Part shown: one piece after another, positions 19,049 through 29,116 of the stretch
How positions within the stretch are numbered: position 1 is the stretch's first letter
Layout: each line of letters starts with the position of its first letter
Assembly: GCF_030762805.1 (NCBI RefSeq)
Contig: NZ_CP129113.1
Span: 1,192,001-1,256,000 of the forward strand
Length of the DNA stretch: 64,000 nucleotides
Direction of reading: 5' to 3'
Source: Aciduricibacillus chroicocephali
Lineage (GTDB): Bacteria > Bacillota > Bacilli > Bacillales > Amphibacillaceae
Translations under genes and position numbers: made by a program
The notes under the pieces: model-generated
The model's database searches: none
The model's input: the letters and a program-made list of their open reading frames with translations, nothing else
Told to the model about the DNA's origin: nothing

Positions 19049-21364
19049 TTGGCCAAAAAAAGAAAAAAACGCAAGAGCCAATTAAAGGATCAAGTCAGAT
19101 TCGAATTGATTGGACTACTGCTCATTGCTATTGCTATTTTCGGAAGTGGCGCATCTTTAATTAGTGATGGACTCATCCCGCGAAGTCTTGAATACATATT
19201 CCGTTTCGTGTTTGGAATCTGGTATTTTGTTGCATCGATCTATTTGCTGGCGACAGGTTTTTATATTATGGCGAAGCGTAAGCGACCTGACTTTCTTAAT
19301 AAGAAGCTGATCGGTTTCTATATTAGCTTCGGCGGTATACTAATGCTGACACATATCCAGACGTTTGACAGATTGCTCGTTGCTGGCAACGATGTTTCGA
19401 TTCTGAAAGCGACTTGGCATTATTTCATGGCCTATGTGCAAGGTGTTGGCACGGCAAGTCAAACAGGCGGAGGTATGGCAGGAGGTCTTCTTTTTGCTTT
19501 CTTCAGTTATTTATTTTCCGTTGCTGGAGCAAAAATTCTCTCGATATTGACGATACTGGCAGGAATTGTGTTCATTACAGAATTTTCGATAGGCGATTTC
19601 TTTGCGAAAATCATGGATAAGACATTTGAATCTATGAAAACTGCAAAAAAGAATCGAGCAGAGAAACGAGAGAAACGGAGAGCTGAAAAGGAACTGCAGC
19701 TTCAACTTGCCGCAGAGCAGGCTGAGGCTGAACTGAATGAGATGGTTTTCGCGGAAGAACCTTCTGAAGACGAGGAAACGAAGGAAGAAGATGTGCATAT
19801 TAATTATGCCAGCGATGTACTTCCGGTAAAGAATAAGAATCAGAGTGAGCATGTGCAGGTGCCAGATGACAAACAAGCAAAACACCAAGAGGACTCTGCG
19901 TTCGATCAGCAGTTGGCTCAAAGCCTCGCTGTTCACGAGAATCATGATTATCGTTTGCCATCGTTTAAGCTATTGAAGGAACCAGTTCCGAATACACAGA
20001 ACAAAGAAAAATCACACATTCAGGCGACTGTACGGAAGCTTGAAAAGACATTCCAAAGCTTTGGAGTAAAGGCGAAGGTAACTAAAGTACATGTAGGTCC
20101 AGCTGTTACTAAATACGAAATTTATCCTGAAGCAGGAGTTAAGGTAAGTAAAATTGTAAGCCTTCATGATGATCTCGCTTTGGCGCTTGCCGCTAAAGAT
20201 ATCCGTATTGAAGCGCCAATACCGGGAAAATCTGCTGTTGGGATAGAGGTTCCGAACCAAGAGATTGCGATGGTTTCATTGCGTGAAGTTCTGGAGAATC
20301 AGGCAAACCCTGCTAAGAAACTGCTCTTTGCTTTAGGAAGGGACATATCAGGAGATGCAGTTGCTGGGGAATTGAATAAGATGCCGCATTTACTCATTGC
20401 CGGTGCTACAGGTAGCGGTAAAAGTGTATGTGTAAATGGAATTATCGTTTCCATTTTAATGCGTGCCAAGCCGCACGAAGTAAAAATGATGATGATTGAT
20501 CCGAAAAAGGTTGAGTTAAATGTATATAACGGTATACCTCATTTGCTTGCCCCGGTTGTAACAGACCCGAAGAAAGCGTCACAGGCTCTTAAGAAAGTCG
20601 TTGCCGAAATGGAGCGCCGCTATGAACTTTTCTCGGATACGGGTACGCGCAATATTGAAGGTTACAACGACCATGTTCGTCGCCATAATGAAGAACATAA
20701 TAGCGATCAGCCTCATCTTCCTTATATTGTTGTCTTGGTTGATGAGTTGGCCGATTTAATGATGGTTGCATCAAATGATGTGGAAGACGCAATTACAAGG
20801 CTTGCTCAGATGGCACGGGCGGCTGGAATCCATTTAATTATTGCTACCCAGCGCCCTTCTGTAGATGTCATAACAGGAGTCATCAAGGCGAATATTCCTT
20901 CGCGAATCGCCTTTAGTGTTTCTTCCCAAACGGATTCAAGAACAATTTTAGACTCAGGAGGCGCCGAAAAATTGCTTGGACGCGGGGATATGCTTTATAT
21001 GCCTGTAGGCACTTCCAAACCAACCCGGGTCCAAGGAGCCTTCCTGTCCGATGAAGAAGTTGAGAAGATTGTAAACCATTGTGTGGAACAGCAAAAAGCG
21101 GTCTACCAGGAGAATATGATTCCTGATGAGACAAACGAGGTCGCTGATGATGTAGATGATGAATTGTATGAAGATGCTGTTAAAATGATTGTTGAAATGC
21201 AATCGGCAAGCGTCTCTATGTTGCAGCGTCGCTTCAGGATCGGTTACACGAGAGCAGCAAGGCTGATCGATGCAATGGAGGATAGAGGGATTGTTGGGCC
21301 ATATGAGGGCAGCAAACCGAGAACTGTGCTCGTTTCAGAAATGATGGATGAAGTGAATTCTTGA
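19049..21364 (+). CDS. spoIIIE: DNA translocase SpoIIIE (FtsK family)
   Basis: SpoIIIE pumps the chromosome through the sporulation septum into the forespore. The 771-residue protein has four N-terminal membrane helices (about residues 20-180), a charged K/E/Q-rich linker (about 195-330), the FtsK motor domain with Walker A GATGSGKS near residue 452 and [11 protein letters not shown] (Walker B), and a C-terminal gamma winged helix with [15 protein letters not shown] that reads DNA polarity sequences. TTG 19049 follows CGGAGGTGAC. In B. subtilis ymfC-E come next; here ymfF follows. Confidence 0.96.
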   Translation: MAKKRKKRKSQLKDQVRFELIGLLLIAIAIFGSGASLISDGLIPRSLEYIFRFVFGIWYFVASIYLLATGFYIMAKRKRPDFLNKKLIGFYISFGGILMLTHIQTFDRLLVAGNDVSILKATWHYFMAYVQGVGTASQTGGGMAGGLLFAFFSYLFSVAGAKILSILTILAGIVFITEFSIGDFFAKIMDKTFESMKTAKKNRAEKREKRRAEKELQLQLAAEQAEAELNEMVFAEEPSEDEETKEEDVHINYASDVLPVKNKNQSEHVQVPDDKQAKHQEDSAFDQQLAQSLAVHENHDYRLPSFKLLKEPVPNTQNKEKSHIQATVRKLEKTFQSFGVKAKVTKVHVGPAVTKYEIYPEAGVKVSKIVSLHDDLALALAAKDIRIEAPIPGKSAVGIEVPNQEIAMVSLREVLENQANPAKKLLFALGRDISGDAVAGELNKMPHLLIAGATGSGKSVCVNGIIVSILMRAKPHEVKMMMIDPKKVELNVYNGIPHLLAPVVTDPKKASQALKKVVAEMERRYELFSDTGTRNIEGYNDHVRRHNEEHNSDQPHLPYIVVLVDELADLMMVASNDVEDAITRLAQMARAAGIHLIIATQRPSVDVITGVIKANIPSRIAFSVSSQTDSRTILDSGGAEKLLGRGDMLYMPVGTSKPTRVQGAFLSDEEVEKIVNHCVEQQKAVYQENMIPDETNEVADDVDDELYEDAVKMIVEMQSASVSMLQRRFRIGYTRAARLIDAMEDRGIVGPYEGSKPRTVLVSEMMDEVNS

Positions 21365-21367
21365 AGC

Positions 21368-21400
21368 AAAAGCGGCATTTTATACGAATGCCGCTTTTTG
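21368..21400 (+). terminator. spoIIIE terminator
   Basis: AAAAGCGGCATT/AATGCCGCTTTTT stem (21368-21379 with 21387-21399) with a seven-base loop; the T-rich right arm is five T long. Confidence 0.88.
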
Positions 21401-21500
21401 GCGAGCAGCTTTTGTTGTTAAAACGTGTATATAGGTTATACTATAGTGATAGATTATTTTCCCAATTCGCATATGGCGTGGGAGAATTGGAGGGAACACC

Positions 21501-22802
21501 TTGAAACAAATTAATGAACATATATATGAGGAAAAAGGGATGCGCCTGCATCTTATTCCAACTACGAAGTTCAAGACTTTGCATATGATTGCCAAGTTTC
21601 GTACTAAACTGAACAGAGAAGATATTACAAAACGCGCATTGCTGTCTTACGTATTGCGTCAAGGAACGAAAAATAATCCGACCCGCTCCGAATTAGAAGG
21701 AAAATTGGACGAATTGTATGGAGCAGGTCTTGGTATTGATGACGGCAAAAGAGGTGAGAACCATATCATCAGTTTCCGTCTGGAGCTTGCTAATGATAAG
21801 TTCATTCCAAATGCACCAAATATGATGCAGCAAGGAATTAATTTACTTCGTGAAGTTGTATTTGATCCAAACGCTTCTAATGGAAAATTTGCAGAAGATG
21901 TATTTAACCGCGAGCGGGAAACTCTGCGCCAGCGTATCCGCTCTGTGAAAGAAGATAAAATGAGCTATGCGCAGATGCGTCTAATTGATGAAATGTGTGA
22001 AGGAGAATCATATTCACTACACGTGCATGGATATGAATCTGACCTTGAATCCATTTCAGCAAGTGACCTCTATGCTTATTATGAAAAAATGATTGCAAAT
22101 GATGAACTCGATTTATACATTCTTGGTGATTTTAATTTGGAAACGGCTAAAGAAACTGCAATTAATGCCTTTGGCCGCAATGCAGAGCCAAAGAAGATCA
22201 AATTGACACAAGTTCAGAGCAAGCATGTCTCCAAATTACGGGAGCTGGTGGAAAAAGAAAATATCCAGCAGGCGAAGCTTCATATCGGGTATCGCACACA
22301 TTGTACGTATAGAGACCCGGAATATTATGCACTTCAAGTTTTTAATGGCATTTTTGGAGGTTTTCCGAATTCGAAACTATTCATGAATGTGCGGGAAAAA
22401 CATAGTCTGGCATATTACGCAGCCTCCAGACTAGAAAGCCATGCAGGTCTTATGTTTGTATTCAGTGGAATTGCTCCGGATGACTACAGCAAAGCGCGTG
22501 AAATCATTGAATTGCAGCTCAAAGATATGAAAGCGGGCGATTTCACAGAGGAGATTCTTGAAGAGACAAAAGGTCTGATTATCAATGATATCCTGGAAAC
22601 GCTGGATCACCCACAAGGAATTATTGAATTGAAATATCAGCAAGTGCTAGCAGGTGAGAATACAACACCTGATGAGTTGATTGAAGGTATCCGGGCTGTA
22701 AGTAAAGAGGATGTCTTGGCTGCAGCTGAAAAAATTGAAGAAGATATGGTTTATCTTTTGACCAGTGATGGAGGTGCTTCTGATGAACAAGCAGCTATAT
22801 GA
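21501..22802 (+). CDS. ymfF: M16 peptidase-like protein YmfF
   Basis: A 433-residue M16-family protein. The pitrilysin fold is recognisable (HMIAKFRTKLNRED, LDELYGAGLGIDDGKRG, FGGFPNSKLFMNVREKHSLAYYA), but the zinc motif HxxEH is absent. It probably forms an inactive partner subunit for YmfH, as in two-component M16 proteases. TTG 21501 follows GGAGGG. The end overlaps ymfH by 20 bases. Confidence 0.9.
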   Translation: MKQINEHIYEEKGMRLHLIPTTKFKTLHMIAKFRTKLNREDITKRALLSYVLRQGTKNNPTRSELEGKLDELYGAGLGIDDGKRGENHIISFRLELANDKFIPNAPNMMQQGINLLREVVFDPNASNGKFAEDVFNRERETLRQRIRSVKEDKMSYAQMRLIDEMCEGESYSLHVHGYESDLESISASDLYAYYEKMIANDELDLYILGDFNLETAKETAINAFGRNAEPKKIKLTQVQSKHVSKLRELVEKENIQQAKLHIGYRTHCTYRDPEYYALQVFNGIFGGFPNSKLFMNVREKHSLAYYAASRLESHAGLMFVFSGIAPDDYSKAREIIELQLKDMKAGDFTEEILEETKGLIINDILETLDHPQGIIELKYQQVLAGENTTPDELIEGIRAVSKEDVLAAAEKIEEDMVYLLTSDGGASDEQAAI

Positions 22803-24072
22803 AACAATCGGTGAAACGCTTTATAAAGAAGAGCTCGGTAATGGGCTAACTGTTTTCCTTTTGCCTAAACAGGAAATGTCCAAAACTTATGCAATCTTTG
22901 GCACGAACTATGGCTCAATTGATCAGGATTTTGTACCAATCGGAAGCAAAGAAAGGGTTCACGTACCTGAAGGAATAGCTCATTTCCTTGAACATAAATT
23001 GTTCGAAAGCGAAAAGGGGGATGTATTTCAGGACTTTGGCAAGCAGGGTGCTTCTGCCAATGCATTTACATCTTTCACAAGCACAGCTTATTTATTTTCG
23101 GCAACAGATAATATAATCGAAAATACAAGGACATTGATTGATTTTGTCCAAGATCCTTATTTCACTGAACAGTCCGTGGAAAAGGAAAAAGGTATTATTG
23201 CTCAGGAAATCCGCATGTATGACGATCAGCCTGACTGGCAATCGTTTATGGGAACAATAAAGGCAATGTTCCACAATCATCCAGTCAATATTGATATTGC
23301 AGGAACAGTGGAATCGATCCAGGACATTACAAAAGATGACCTTTACACATGTTACAACACTTTTTATCATCCTGAAAATATGACTTTATTTATTGCAGGA
23401 AACTTTATCGCAGAAGAAATGCTTGACATGATTCGTGACAATCAGGCGAAAAAGCAGTTTGCTCAAATGGAACAAATTAAACGCTTCTATCCTGAAGAGC
23501 CGGAGACCGTTGTTGAAAAGAAGAAGGTCGTCCAAATGCCGGTCTCTATTCCGAAGAGCATTGTTGGTATAAAAGAGAAACATGTGCCTTCTGATCCGCT
23601 TGAATTTATTAAAACAGATCTATTCCTTGATATAATTATGGATCATTACTATTCAAAAGGTGGAAAATATTATCAGGAACTGTATCAAAGTGGACTTGTA
23701 GACAGCAGTTTTTACTATGATACGTCTCTCGAGAAAAATTTCGGATATTCCATGATTGGCGGCAATACTGAAAAACCTGATGAGTTTGCTGAAAAGGTTA
23801 AGGAGCAGCTCCTCTCACTTGCAGATGAAGAAATTAATGAAAACCGCTTCGAAGTTCTTAAACGCAAAAAGATTGGGCAAGTTTTGCGAAGCATGAATTC
23901 AATGGAATACATCGCCAATCAGTATATCCATTACAACTCTATCGGCTTTGATTTTCTCCAACTGGTACCAGTTCTGGAAAGTCTAAAAGCTGAGGAGCTT
24001 AACGGCTTTATGAACAATTGGATTGCAGAAGATCGCCTCGCTGTATTCCAGATTACTCCGGAAAGTAAATAA
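22783..24072 (+). CDS. ymfH: M16 family zinc peptidase YmfH
   Basis: The 429-residue protein has the zinc-binding motif HFLEH near residue 68, in GIAHFLEHKLFE, followed by GASANAFTSFTSTAY. It is thus the likely catalytic partner of YmfF. ATG 22783 follows GGAGGTG within the end of ymfF, indicating coupled translation. The physiological substrate is not known from the sequence. Confidence 0.92.
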   Translation: MNKQLYETIGETLYKEELGNGLTVFLLPKQEMSKTYAIFGTNYGSIDQDFVPIGSKERVHVPEGIAHFLEHKLFESEKGDVFQDFGKQGASANAFTSFTSTAYLFSATDNIIENTRTLIDFVQDPYFTEQSVEKEKGIIAQEIRMYDDQPDWQSFMGTIKAMFHNHPVNIDIAGTVESIQDITKDDLYTCYNTFYHPENMTLFIAGNFIAEEMLDMIRDNQAKKQFAQMEQIKRFYPEEPETVVEKKKVVQMPVSIPKSIVGIKEKHVPSDPLEFIKTDLFLDIIMDHYYSKGGKYYQELYQSGLVDSSFYYDTSLEKNFGYSMIGGNTEKPDEFAEKVKEQLLSLADEEINENRFEVLKRKKIGQVLRSMNSMEYIANQYIHYNSIGFDFLQLVPVLESLKAEELNGFMNNWIAEDRLAVFQITPESK

Positions 24073-24791
24073 TGAAAGGCAATGTTCTTCTAGTCGGTGC
24101 AAGTGGTGATATCGGAGCGGCAATCGCCCGTCAGCTGGAAGCAGCAGGTTTCGGCCTGCTGCTTCATTATAATCAAAATGCGAAGCGGATGGATGAATTG
24201 AGAGAGAAACTCCGTCCTGAATCCATATTGCTTGAGCTAAAAGCGGATTTGCGTGATGAGGAAAATGTGCATGCATTACTTGAACAGCTCGTATTTCCTG
24301 TTCATCACGTTGTATTTGCCAGTGGAGCTGCTGATTATGGATTGTTCCAGGATGTTACATATGAAAAAATGGATGAAATGCTCAATCTCCATGTTAAATC
24401 TCCGTGGGTGATTACGAAAAACCTTCTACCTTCTATGCTTTCAAACCAGTCTGGAAATATTGTATTCATTACGTCCATATGGGGAGCAGTCGGGGCGAGC
24501 AATGAAGTGATCTACTCCTCAGTAAAGGGTGCTCAAAACAGTTTTGTGAAAGCACTCGCAAGGGAAGTGGGCCCTTCTGGTGTTCGGGTAAATGCAGTAA
24601 GTCCTGGATATATTCGCACAAAAATGAATGCCCAGCTTAGTGAGGACGATAGCAATTTGCTTGAAGCGGAAATTCCACTTGGAAGAGCAGGGAACCCGCT
24701 TGACGTAGCAAATGCTGTAGCTTTTTTGCTTAATGAAAAATCTTCCTATATACATGGTGAAATTATGAACGTTGATGGCGGCTGGAGTTAA
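24072..24791 (+). CDS. ymfI: Short-chain dehydrogenase/reductase YmfI
   Basis: A 239-residue SDR. VLLVGASGDIGAAIARQL is the cofactor-binding glycine motif (GASGDIG), VFASGA replaces NNAG, and YSSVKGA carries the catalytic Tyr and Lys. The end INVDGGWS is typical of FabG-like enzymes. The start overlaps the ymfH stop by one base. The substrate cannot be told. Confidence 0.88.
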   Translation: MKGNVLLVGASGDIGAAIARQLEAAGFGLLLHYNQNAKRMDELREKLRPESILLELKADLRDEENVHALLEQLVFPVHHVVFASGAADYGLFQDVTYEKMDEMLNLHVKSPWVITKNLLPSMLSNQSGNIVFITSIWGAVGASNEVIYSSVKGAQNSFVKALAREVGPSGVRVNAVSPGYIRTKMNAQLSEDDSNLLEAEIPLGRAGNPLDVANAVAFLLNEKSSYIHGEIMNVDGGWS

Positions 24792-24873
24792 AACTTTTTT
24801 CAGTGCATAATGATTTCATTTCTTCAAATACTACTTAATGATTCAGAACTGTATTTTGAAGGAGGAAATTCAA

Positions 24874-25122
24874 ATGTCGGTACTAGATAATTTTGATTCC
24901 TGGAAATCGTTTCTTGCCAACCGTTTAGAACAGGCGAAAGATCATGGTATGAGCCATGAGACGATCACGAACATCGCCCATGAAGTTGGCGGCTATCTGG
25001 CTAACAGAGTTGAACCTGCGAACGGCGAACAGGCCGTACTGGCGGATTTATGGAATGTTGCGTCAGAGGATGAACAGCAGGCAATTGCCAGTACAATGGT
25101 GAAGCTTGTTCAAAAGGGTTAA
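24874..25122 (+). CDS. ymfJ: DUF3243 family protein YmfJ
   Basis: An 82-residue conserved soluble protein: LDNFDSWKSFLANRLEQAK, VGGYLANRVEPANGEQ and EQQAIASTMVKL. ATG 24874 sits behind GAAGGAGG. Function unknown. A strong terminator follows at once. Confidence 0.88.
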   Translation: MSVLDNFDSWKSFLANRLEQAKDHGMSHETITNIAHEVGGYLANRVEPANGEQAVLADLWNVASEDEQQAIASTMVKLVQKG

Positions 25123-25125
25123 TGG

Positions 25126-25163
25126 AAAAATGCGGAGAATCTTGACGATTCTTCGCATTTTTT
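25126..25163 (+). terminator. ymfJ terminator
   Basis: AAAAATGCGGAGAATC pairs with GATTCTTCGCATTTTT (one G-U) around a five-base loop, with a terminal T run. Confidence 0.9.
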
Positions 25164-25287
25164 GTTTGGGGGACTATTTAACTTCTGCTTTCATCCTTTT
25201 ACGAAATGCTTTATTATTGTATAGGGATGAATTGCAATTGCAAAGGGTATTGGGTAACATGAATACATACGGAAAGGGGAATGGAGC

Positions 25288-26076
25288 ATGCAAACGGAAT
25301 GGTATTTTGAGTATGAAATCCGATTGAACAGGCCCGGAATCCTAGGGGATATCTCCTCGCTTCTTGGGATGCTGTCAATCAATATAGTTACCATTAATGG
25401 TGTCGAAAATGAACGCCGTGGCATGCTTCTCCGTTCCGAAAAGGAAGATCAGATCAAGCGATTTAAGTCGATTTTGGAAACAATTGATACCATTTCGATT
25501 ACAAAACTGCGCAAACCTAAATTACGTGACAAGCTTGCAGTAAGACATGGGAAGTATATTCACCGTGATGCCGACGATCGCAAGACAATTCGTTTTGTCC
25601 GTGATGAGCTCGGTCTTCTTGTTGATTTTATGGCTGAGCTTTATAAAAAGGAAGGCCATAAACTCATTGGCATCAGGGGGATGCCAAGAGTAGGCAAAAC
25701 GGAATCTGTTGTAGCTGCAAGCGTATGTGCGAATAAGCGCTGGCTTTTTGTTTCGAGTACTTTGCTTAAGCAGACAGTAAGAAGCCGTCTGATTGAAGGG
25801 GAGTACAGCAACGATAATATTTATATTATTGATGGGATTGTTTCCAAAAGAAGAGCCAATGAACAGCATTGGCAACTGATCAGGGAAATCATGCAATTGG
25901 AAGCTGTGAAAGTTGTCGAACATCCTGACATATTCGTGCAGGCAACTGAATATGATATGGATGATTTCGATTATATTATTGAACTGCGCAGTGATGAAAA
26001 TGAGGAGATTACATATGAACCTATTGAGGAACCGCAATTTACAGAGAATGACGGTTTCAACATGTTCGATTTTTAA
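25288..26076 (+). CDS. ymfK: DUF3388 family protein YmfK
   Basis: A 262-residue protein. The first 70 residues look like an ACT-type regulatory domain (RPGILGDISSLLGMLSINI). The middle contains IRGMPRVGKTESVVAA, a good Walker A match (GxxxxGKT), near residue 130-145, and the C-terminus is acidic. No other ATPase motif is evident. ATG 25288 follows AAGGGGAATGGAG. The gene precedes rodZ as in B. subtilis. Function unknown. Confidence 0.85.
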   Translation: MQTEWYFEYEIRLNRPGILGDISSLLGMLSINIVTINGVENERRGMLLRSEKEDQIKRFKSILETIDTISITKLRKPKLRDKLAVRHGKYIHRDADDRKTIRFVRDELGLLVDFMAELYKKEGHKLIGIRGMPRVGKTESVVAASVCANKRWLFVSSTLLKQTVRSRLIEGEYSNDNIYIIDGIVSKRRANEQHWQLIREIMQLEAVKVVEHPDIFVQATEYDMDDFDYIIELRSDENEEITYEPIEEPQFTENDGFNMFDF

Positions 26077-26095
26077 GTGGGGACGGTGTTGCTAA

Positions 26096-27043
26096 ATGGA
26101 TATTGGAGCAAGACTGAGGGAAGCGAGGGAACAGAAGAGCCTCTCTCTTGAGCAAGTGCAGGAATCAACAAAAATTCAAAAACGTTATCTTGCAGCGATA
26201 GAAGAGAATAAATTCAGCCTTCTTCCAGGAAAGTTTTATGCTAAAGCTTTTATCAAGGAGTATGCAAATGCCGTGGGGCTGGATCCGCAGGAATTGCTTG
26301 AAGCGTTTCAGGGTTTGCCGGCAGAGCAAGAAAAACAAAAAGAAGAAACAGAGTATACACAAATTAAACAGCCGGTTCGTGATCGCAGCTCACGTAATAC
26401 TGGATCTCTTCTTCCTAAGATTACTGTTTTTCTGTTAATTATCGCAATTATTGTTCTTGCCGTCGTGTTTTATAACAAGACAGCTACTAATAGTTCAGAT
26501 CCGGTCAAAAACGAGGACGGAAATGAAATAATACGAACACCTGAAGATGAAAAGACGGATGAAGAAGTTGCGAAGCAGAAACGAGAAAAAGCTGCTGCTC
26601 AGAAACAGGAAGAGAAACAGGCTGAAAAAGAGAATAAAGATAAAAAAGAGAATAAAGATAAAAAAGATGAAAAGCAAAAAGCTGAGGCGACTGACAAAGT
26701 TTCCATCGCAGTTGCCGAAGCTGGAACTGGTAATTCACCTGAATCAAAAGTTGATGTGAAGACGGATAGCGACACTGTAAAAGTTACGCTTAAGCCGACT
26801 GGAAAAGGAGATTCTTGGCTTGATGCCACTTCTGGAAACGAATCGAAATTTAGCGGCACGTTTTCCAAAGGCCAGTCACCTGTTGAACTGAAGCTGAAAC
26901 AAGGTGAGGAAGTTTATCTTGTTATAGGAAATGCCCCGGCTGTTGACATTAGTGTAAATGGTAAAAAGATGGATTACCCGGTCAACCAGGATGAGAAGGT
27001 TTTCCAAAAAATCCACTTGAATCTGAAGGGTTCCAAGGATTGA
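26096..27043 (+). CDS. rodZ: Cytoskeletal/cell-shape protein RodZ
   Basis: RodZ links MreB to the membrane. The 315-residue protein has an N-terminal helix-turn-helix (GARLREAREQKSLSLEQVQ, AIEENKFSLLPGKFYAKAF), one membrane segment near 108-126 (TVFLLIIAIIVLAVVFYN), a highly charged K/E repeat linker (about 155-200) and an extracytoplasmic beta domain of the DUF4115 type. It begins 20 bases after ymfK with a weak GGGGACGG site and ends at a terminator. Confidence 0.92.
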   Translation: MDIGARLREAREQKSLSLEQVQESTKIQKRYLAAIEENKFSLLPGKFYAKAFIKEYANAVGLDPQELLEAFQGLPAEQEKQKEETEYTQIKQPVRDRSSRNTGSLLPKITVFLLIIAIIVLAVVFYNKTATNSSDPVKNEDGNEIIRTPEDEKTDEEVAKQKREKAAAQKQEEKQAEKENKDKKENKDKKDEKQKAEATDKVSIAVAEAGTGNSPESKVDVKTDSDTVKVTLKPTGKGDSWLDATSGNESKFSGTFSKGQSPVELKLKQGEEVYLVIGNAPAVDISVNGKKMDYPVNQDEKVFQKIHLNLKGSKD

Positions 27044-27047
27044 AATA

Positions 27048-27078
27048 AGCCCCTCCATATTGTGTGTGGAGGGGTTTT
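27048..27078 (+). terminator. rodZ terminator
   Basis: AAGCCCCTCCA/TGGAGGGGTTTT stem with a nine-base loop directly after the stop codon. Confidence 0.88.
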
Positions 27079-27117
27079 AATTAACTTAATTTCGCTATGA
27101 AGGGATGCTTTAAACGC

Positions 27118-27699
27118 ATGAACATACCTAATAAAATTACTGTTTCACGAATTATTCTAATACCAATATTTATTATTTTACTTGCTGTTCCATGGGATTG
27201 GGGGAAAGTTGGTTCTGGGGAATGGACAATCCCGACCGCACACTTGATTGGAGCAATTTTGTTTATTTTTGCATCTGCTACCGATTGGGTTGATGGTTAC
27301 TATGCACGCAAATACAATCTTGTAACAAATCTTGGAAAATTTCTTGACCCGCTTGCGGACAAGCTGCTCGTCTCAGCAGCATTGATTATGCTTGTACAAC
27401 TAGGTTTTGCTCCTGCTTGGGTAGTAATTGTGATCATTAGCAGGGAATTCGCTGTTACAGGACTCCGTCTTGTTGCTGCAGGTGAAGGGCTTGTACTTGC
27501 TGCAAGTAAACTTGGTAAGTTGAAGACAATGACGCAGCTAATCGGTATTGCTGCTTTGCTTCTTTATAACTTCCCATTCCAATGGCTTGGCGGATTTCGT
27601 TTTGATTTGATTATGCTTTATGTATCTCTATTCTTTACTGTCCTCTCTGGTCTTGATTACTTCATTAAAAATTGGAACGTCATGAGGGATTCTAAATGA
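27118..27699 (+). CDS. pgsA: CDP-diacylglycerol-glycerol-3-phosphate 3-phosphatidyltransferase
   Basis: PgsA makes phosphatidylglycerol phosphate, the precursor of the main anionic lipid. The 193-residue membrane protein carries the CDP-alcohol phosphotransferase motif at about residues 60-85: DWVDGYYARKYN then GKFLDPLADKLL. Several membrane helices are seen. ATG 27118 (MNIPNKITVSRI) is typical; the ATG at 27097 precedes the likely binding site AAGGGATG. It overlaps cinA by four bases. Confidence 0.95.
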   Translation: MNIPNKITVSRIILIPIFIILLAVPWDWGKVGSGEWTIPTAHLIGAILFIFASATDWVDGYYARKYNLVTNLGKFLDPLADKLLVSAALIMLVQLGFAPAWVVIVIISREFAVTGLRLVAAGEGLVLAASKLGKLKTMTQLIGIAALLLYNFPFQWLGGFRFDLIMLYVSLFFTVLSGLDYFIKNWNVMRDSK

Positions 27700-28943
27700 T
27701 CAAAAGAGAAAAAGCCGAAATTATTGCAGTCGGAACCGAACTGCTGCTTGGGCAAATTACGAATACGAACGCTTCATGGCTTTCGGAGCGTCTTGCAGAG
27801 CTTGGCTTAAACGTTTTTTATCATTCAGTTGTCGGTGACAACCTGCACAGAGTTTGCGAAACCTTTGCTCATGCGCATGAAAGGTCCGATCTTGTTATCG
27901 TAACAGGAGGCCTGGGACCGACAGATGATGATTTGACAAGGGAGGCTTTCTCAGAGATGAGTAGCCTTAAAATGTTCCACCATGAGCCTACAATGGTTAA
28001 GTTGGAGGATTTTTTCCGCAAACAGAAGTCGATCATGACCGAAAATAATAAGAAACAAGCACTCGTTTTCGAGACAGCAGAAGTACTCGATAATTCAGAA
28101 GGTACAGCCCCTGGACTTATTGTTGAATATGAAGGTACAACATGGGTTTTTCTTCCTGGAGTTCCCAGAGAGATGAAAAGCCTTGCTGAAGAGCATGTTT
28201 TTTCATATCTCGAACGAACTGGAGGCAGAGACGAACTGATCCGCTCACTAGTCCTGCGATTCTCTGGTGTTGGTGAATCGAAGCTTGAAACGGAGTTGAA
28301 GGATTTGATCACCGAACAGTCAAATCCGACTGTGGCCCCGCTCGTTGCAAAGGATGGGGTAACAATTCGCATTACCGCAAAAGCAGAGACAGCAGCTGAG
28401 GCTGATGAATTGAATGAAAAAATGAAGAGTAAAGTCCTTTCGCGAGTCGGTCAATATTTTTATGGAATGAATGATGAGACACTAGCAAGTACTATTCTTT
28501 CTATGTTAAAAGAAAAGAAGCTTACGATTGCTTCTGCTGAGAGCCTGACCGGTGGTATGTTTGCTGATGAACTTATTTCAATACCTGGTGCTTCCTCTGT
28601 ATGTCTCGGAGGAGTAGTCAGTTATGCCCGTTCAGCTAAAGAAAGGCTGCTCGGTGTCCCTAAGGAACTGATTGACGAGCATGGCACGGTAAGTGAAGCG
28701 TGTGCCACTGCAATGGCAAAGAATGTGAAGGAACTGCTCGGAGGAGATATCGGCATCTCATTTACAGGAGTTGCCGGACCGGGTTCTGCGGAGGGTAAAC
28801 CTGCGGGAACCGTATTTATTGGTTTGGCTACCTCTGATGAAGTGCATGCACATCAATTCAGTCTTCATGGAGGCAGGCATTCTATCCGTTCGCAGTCAGT
28901 AAATAAAGGGCTTGAATTGATTTATAAATTGCTAAAATCGTAA
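27696..28943 (+). CDS. cinA: CinA family competence/damage-inducible protein
   Basis: The 415-residue protein has an N-terminal molybdopterin-binding-like domain (VGTELLLGQITNTNASWLS, VTGGLGPTDDD) and a C-terminal CinA amidohydrolase domain (ASAESLTGGMFADEL, GVAGPGSAEGKPAGTVFIG). In other bacteria CinA proteins act as NMN deamidase and/or ADP-ribose pyrophosphatase. It starts in an ATGA overlap with pgsA and lies before recA, the usual cinA-recA arrangement. Confidence 0.95.
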   Translation: MIKREKAEIIAVGTELLLGQITNTNASWLSERLAELGLNVFYHSVVGDNLHRVCETFAHAHERSDLVIVTGGLGPTDDDLTREAFSEMSSLKMFHHEPTMVKLEDFFRKQKSIMTENNKKQALVFETAEVLDNSEGTAPGLIVEYEGTTWVFLPGVPREMKSLAEEHVFSYLERTGGRDELIRSLVLRFSGVGESKLETELKDLITEQSNPTVAPLVAKDGVTIRITAKAETAAEADELNEKMKSKVLSRVGQYFYGMNDETLASTILSMLKEKKLTIASAESLTGGMFADELISIPGASSVCLGGVVSYARSAKERLLGVPKELIDEHGTVSEACATAMAKNVKELLGGDIGISFTGVAGPGSAEGKPAGTVFIGLATSDEVHAHQFSLHGGRHSIRSQSVNKGLELIYKLLKS

Positions 28944-29034
28944 TTTTAAGTTCTGATGTCTTTGAAAATAAAATATCCTCTTTCAAATATCAGTTATAAC
29001 AAGATTTTTTATTAATGAATTGCTGGTAAAACAA

Positions 29035-29086
29035 AAGAACGTATATTCGCTTTTTGCTTGCCAAAACGTTAAACTGAGAGTATGAT
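29035..29086 (+). promoter_or_regulatory. LexA box and sigma-A promoter of recA
   Basis: AGAACGTATATTCG (29036-29049) matches the Bacillus LexA box CGAAC-N4-GTTCG with few mismatches. It is followed by a promoter, TTGCCA (29058-29063), 17 bases, TATGAT (29081-29086). The layout predicts SOS induction of recA. Confidence 0.8.
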
Positions 29087-29116
29087 ATGTATATAGATTC
29101 TTAAGGAGGTAACGCT

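Noticed and set aside
26630-26690. Tandem repeat in rodZ (repeated AAAGATAAAAAAGA-like units)
   Set aside because: It encodes the low-complexity Lys/Glu/Asp linker typical of RodZ; no sign of a mobile or regulatory repeat.
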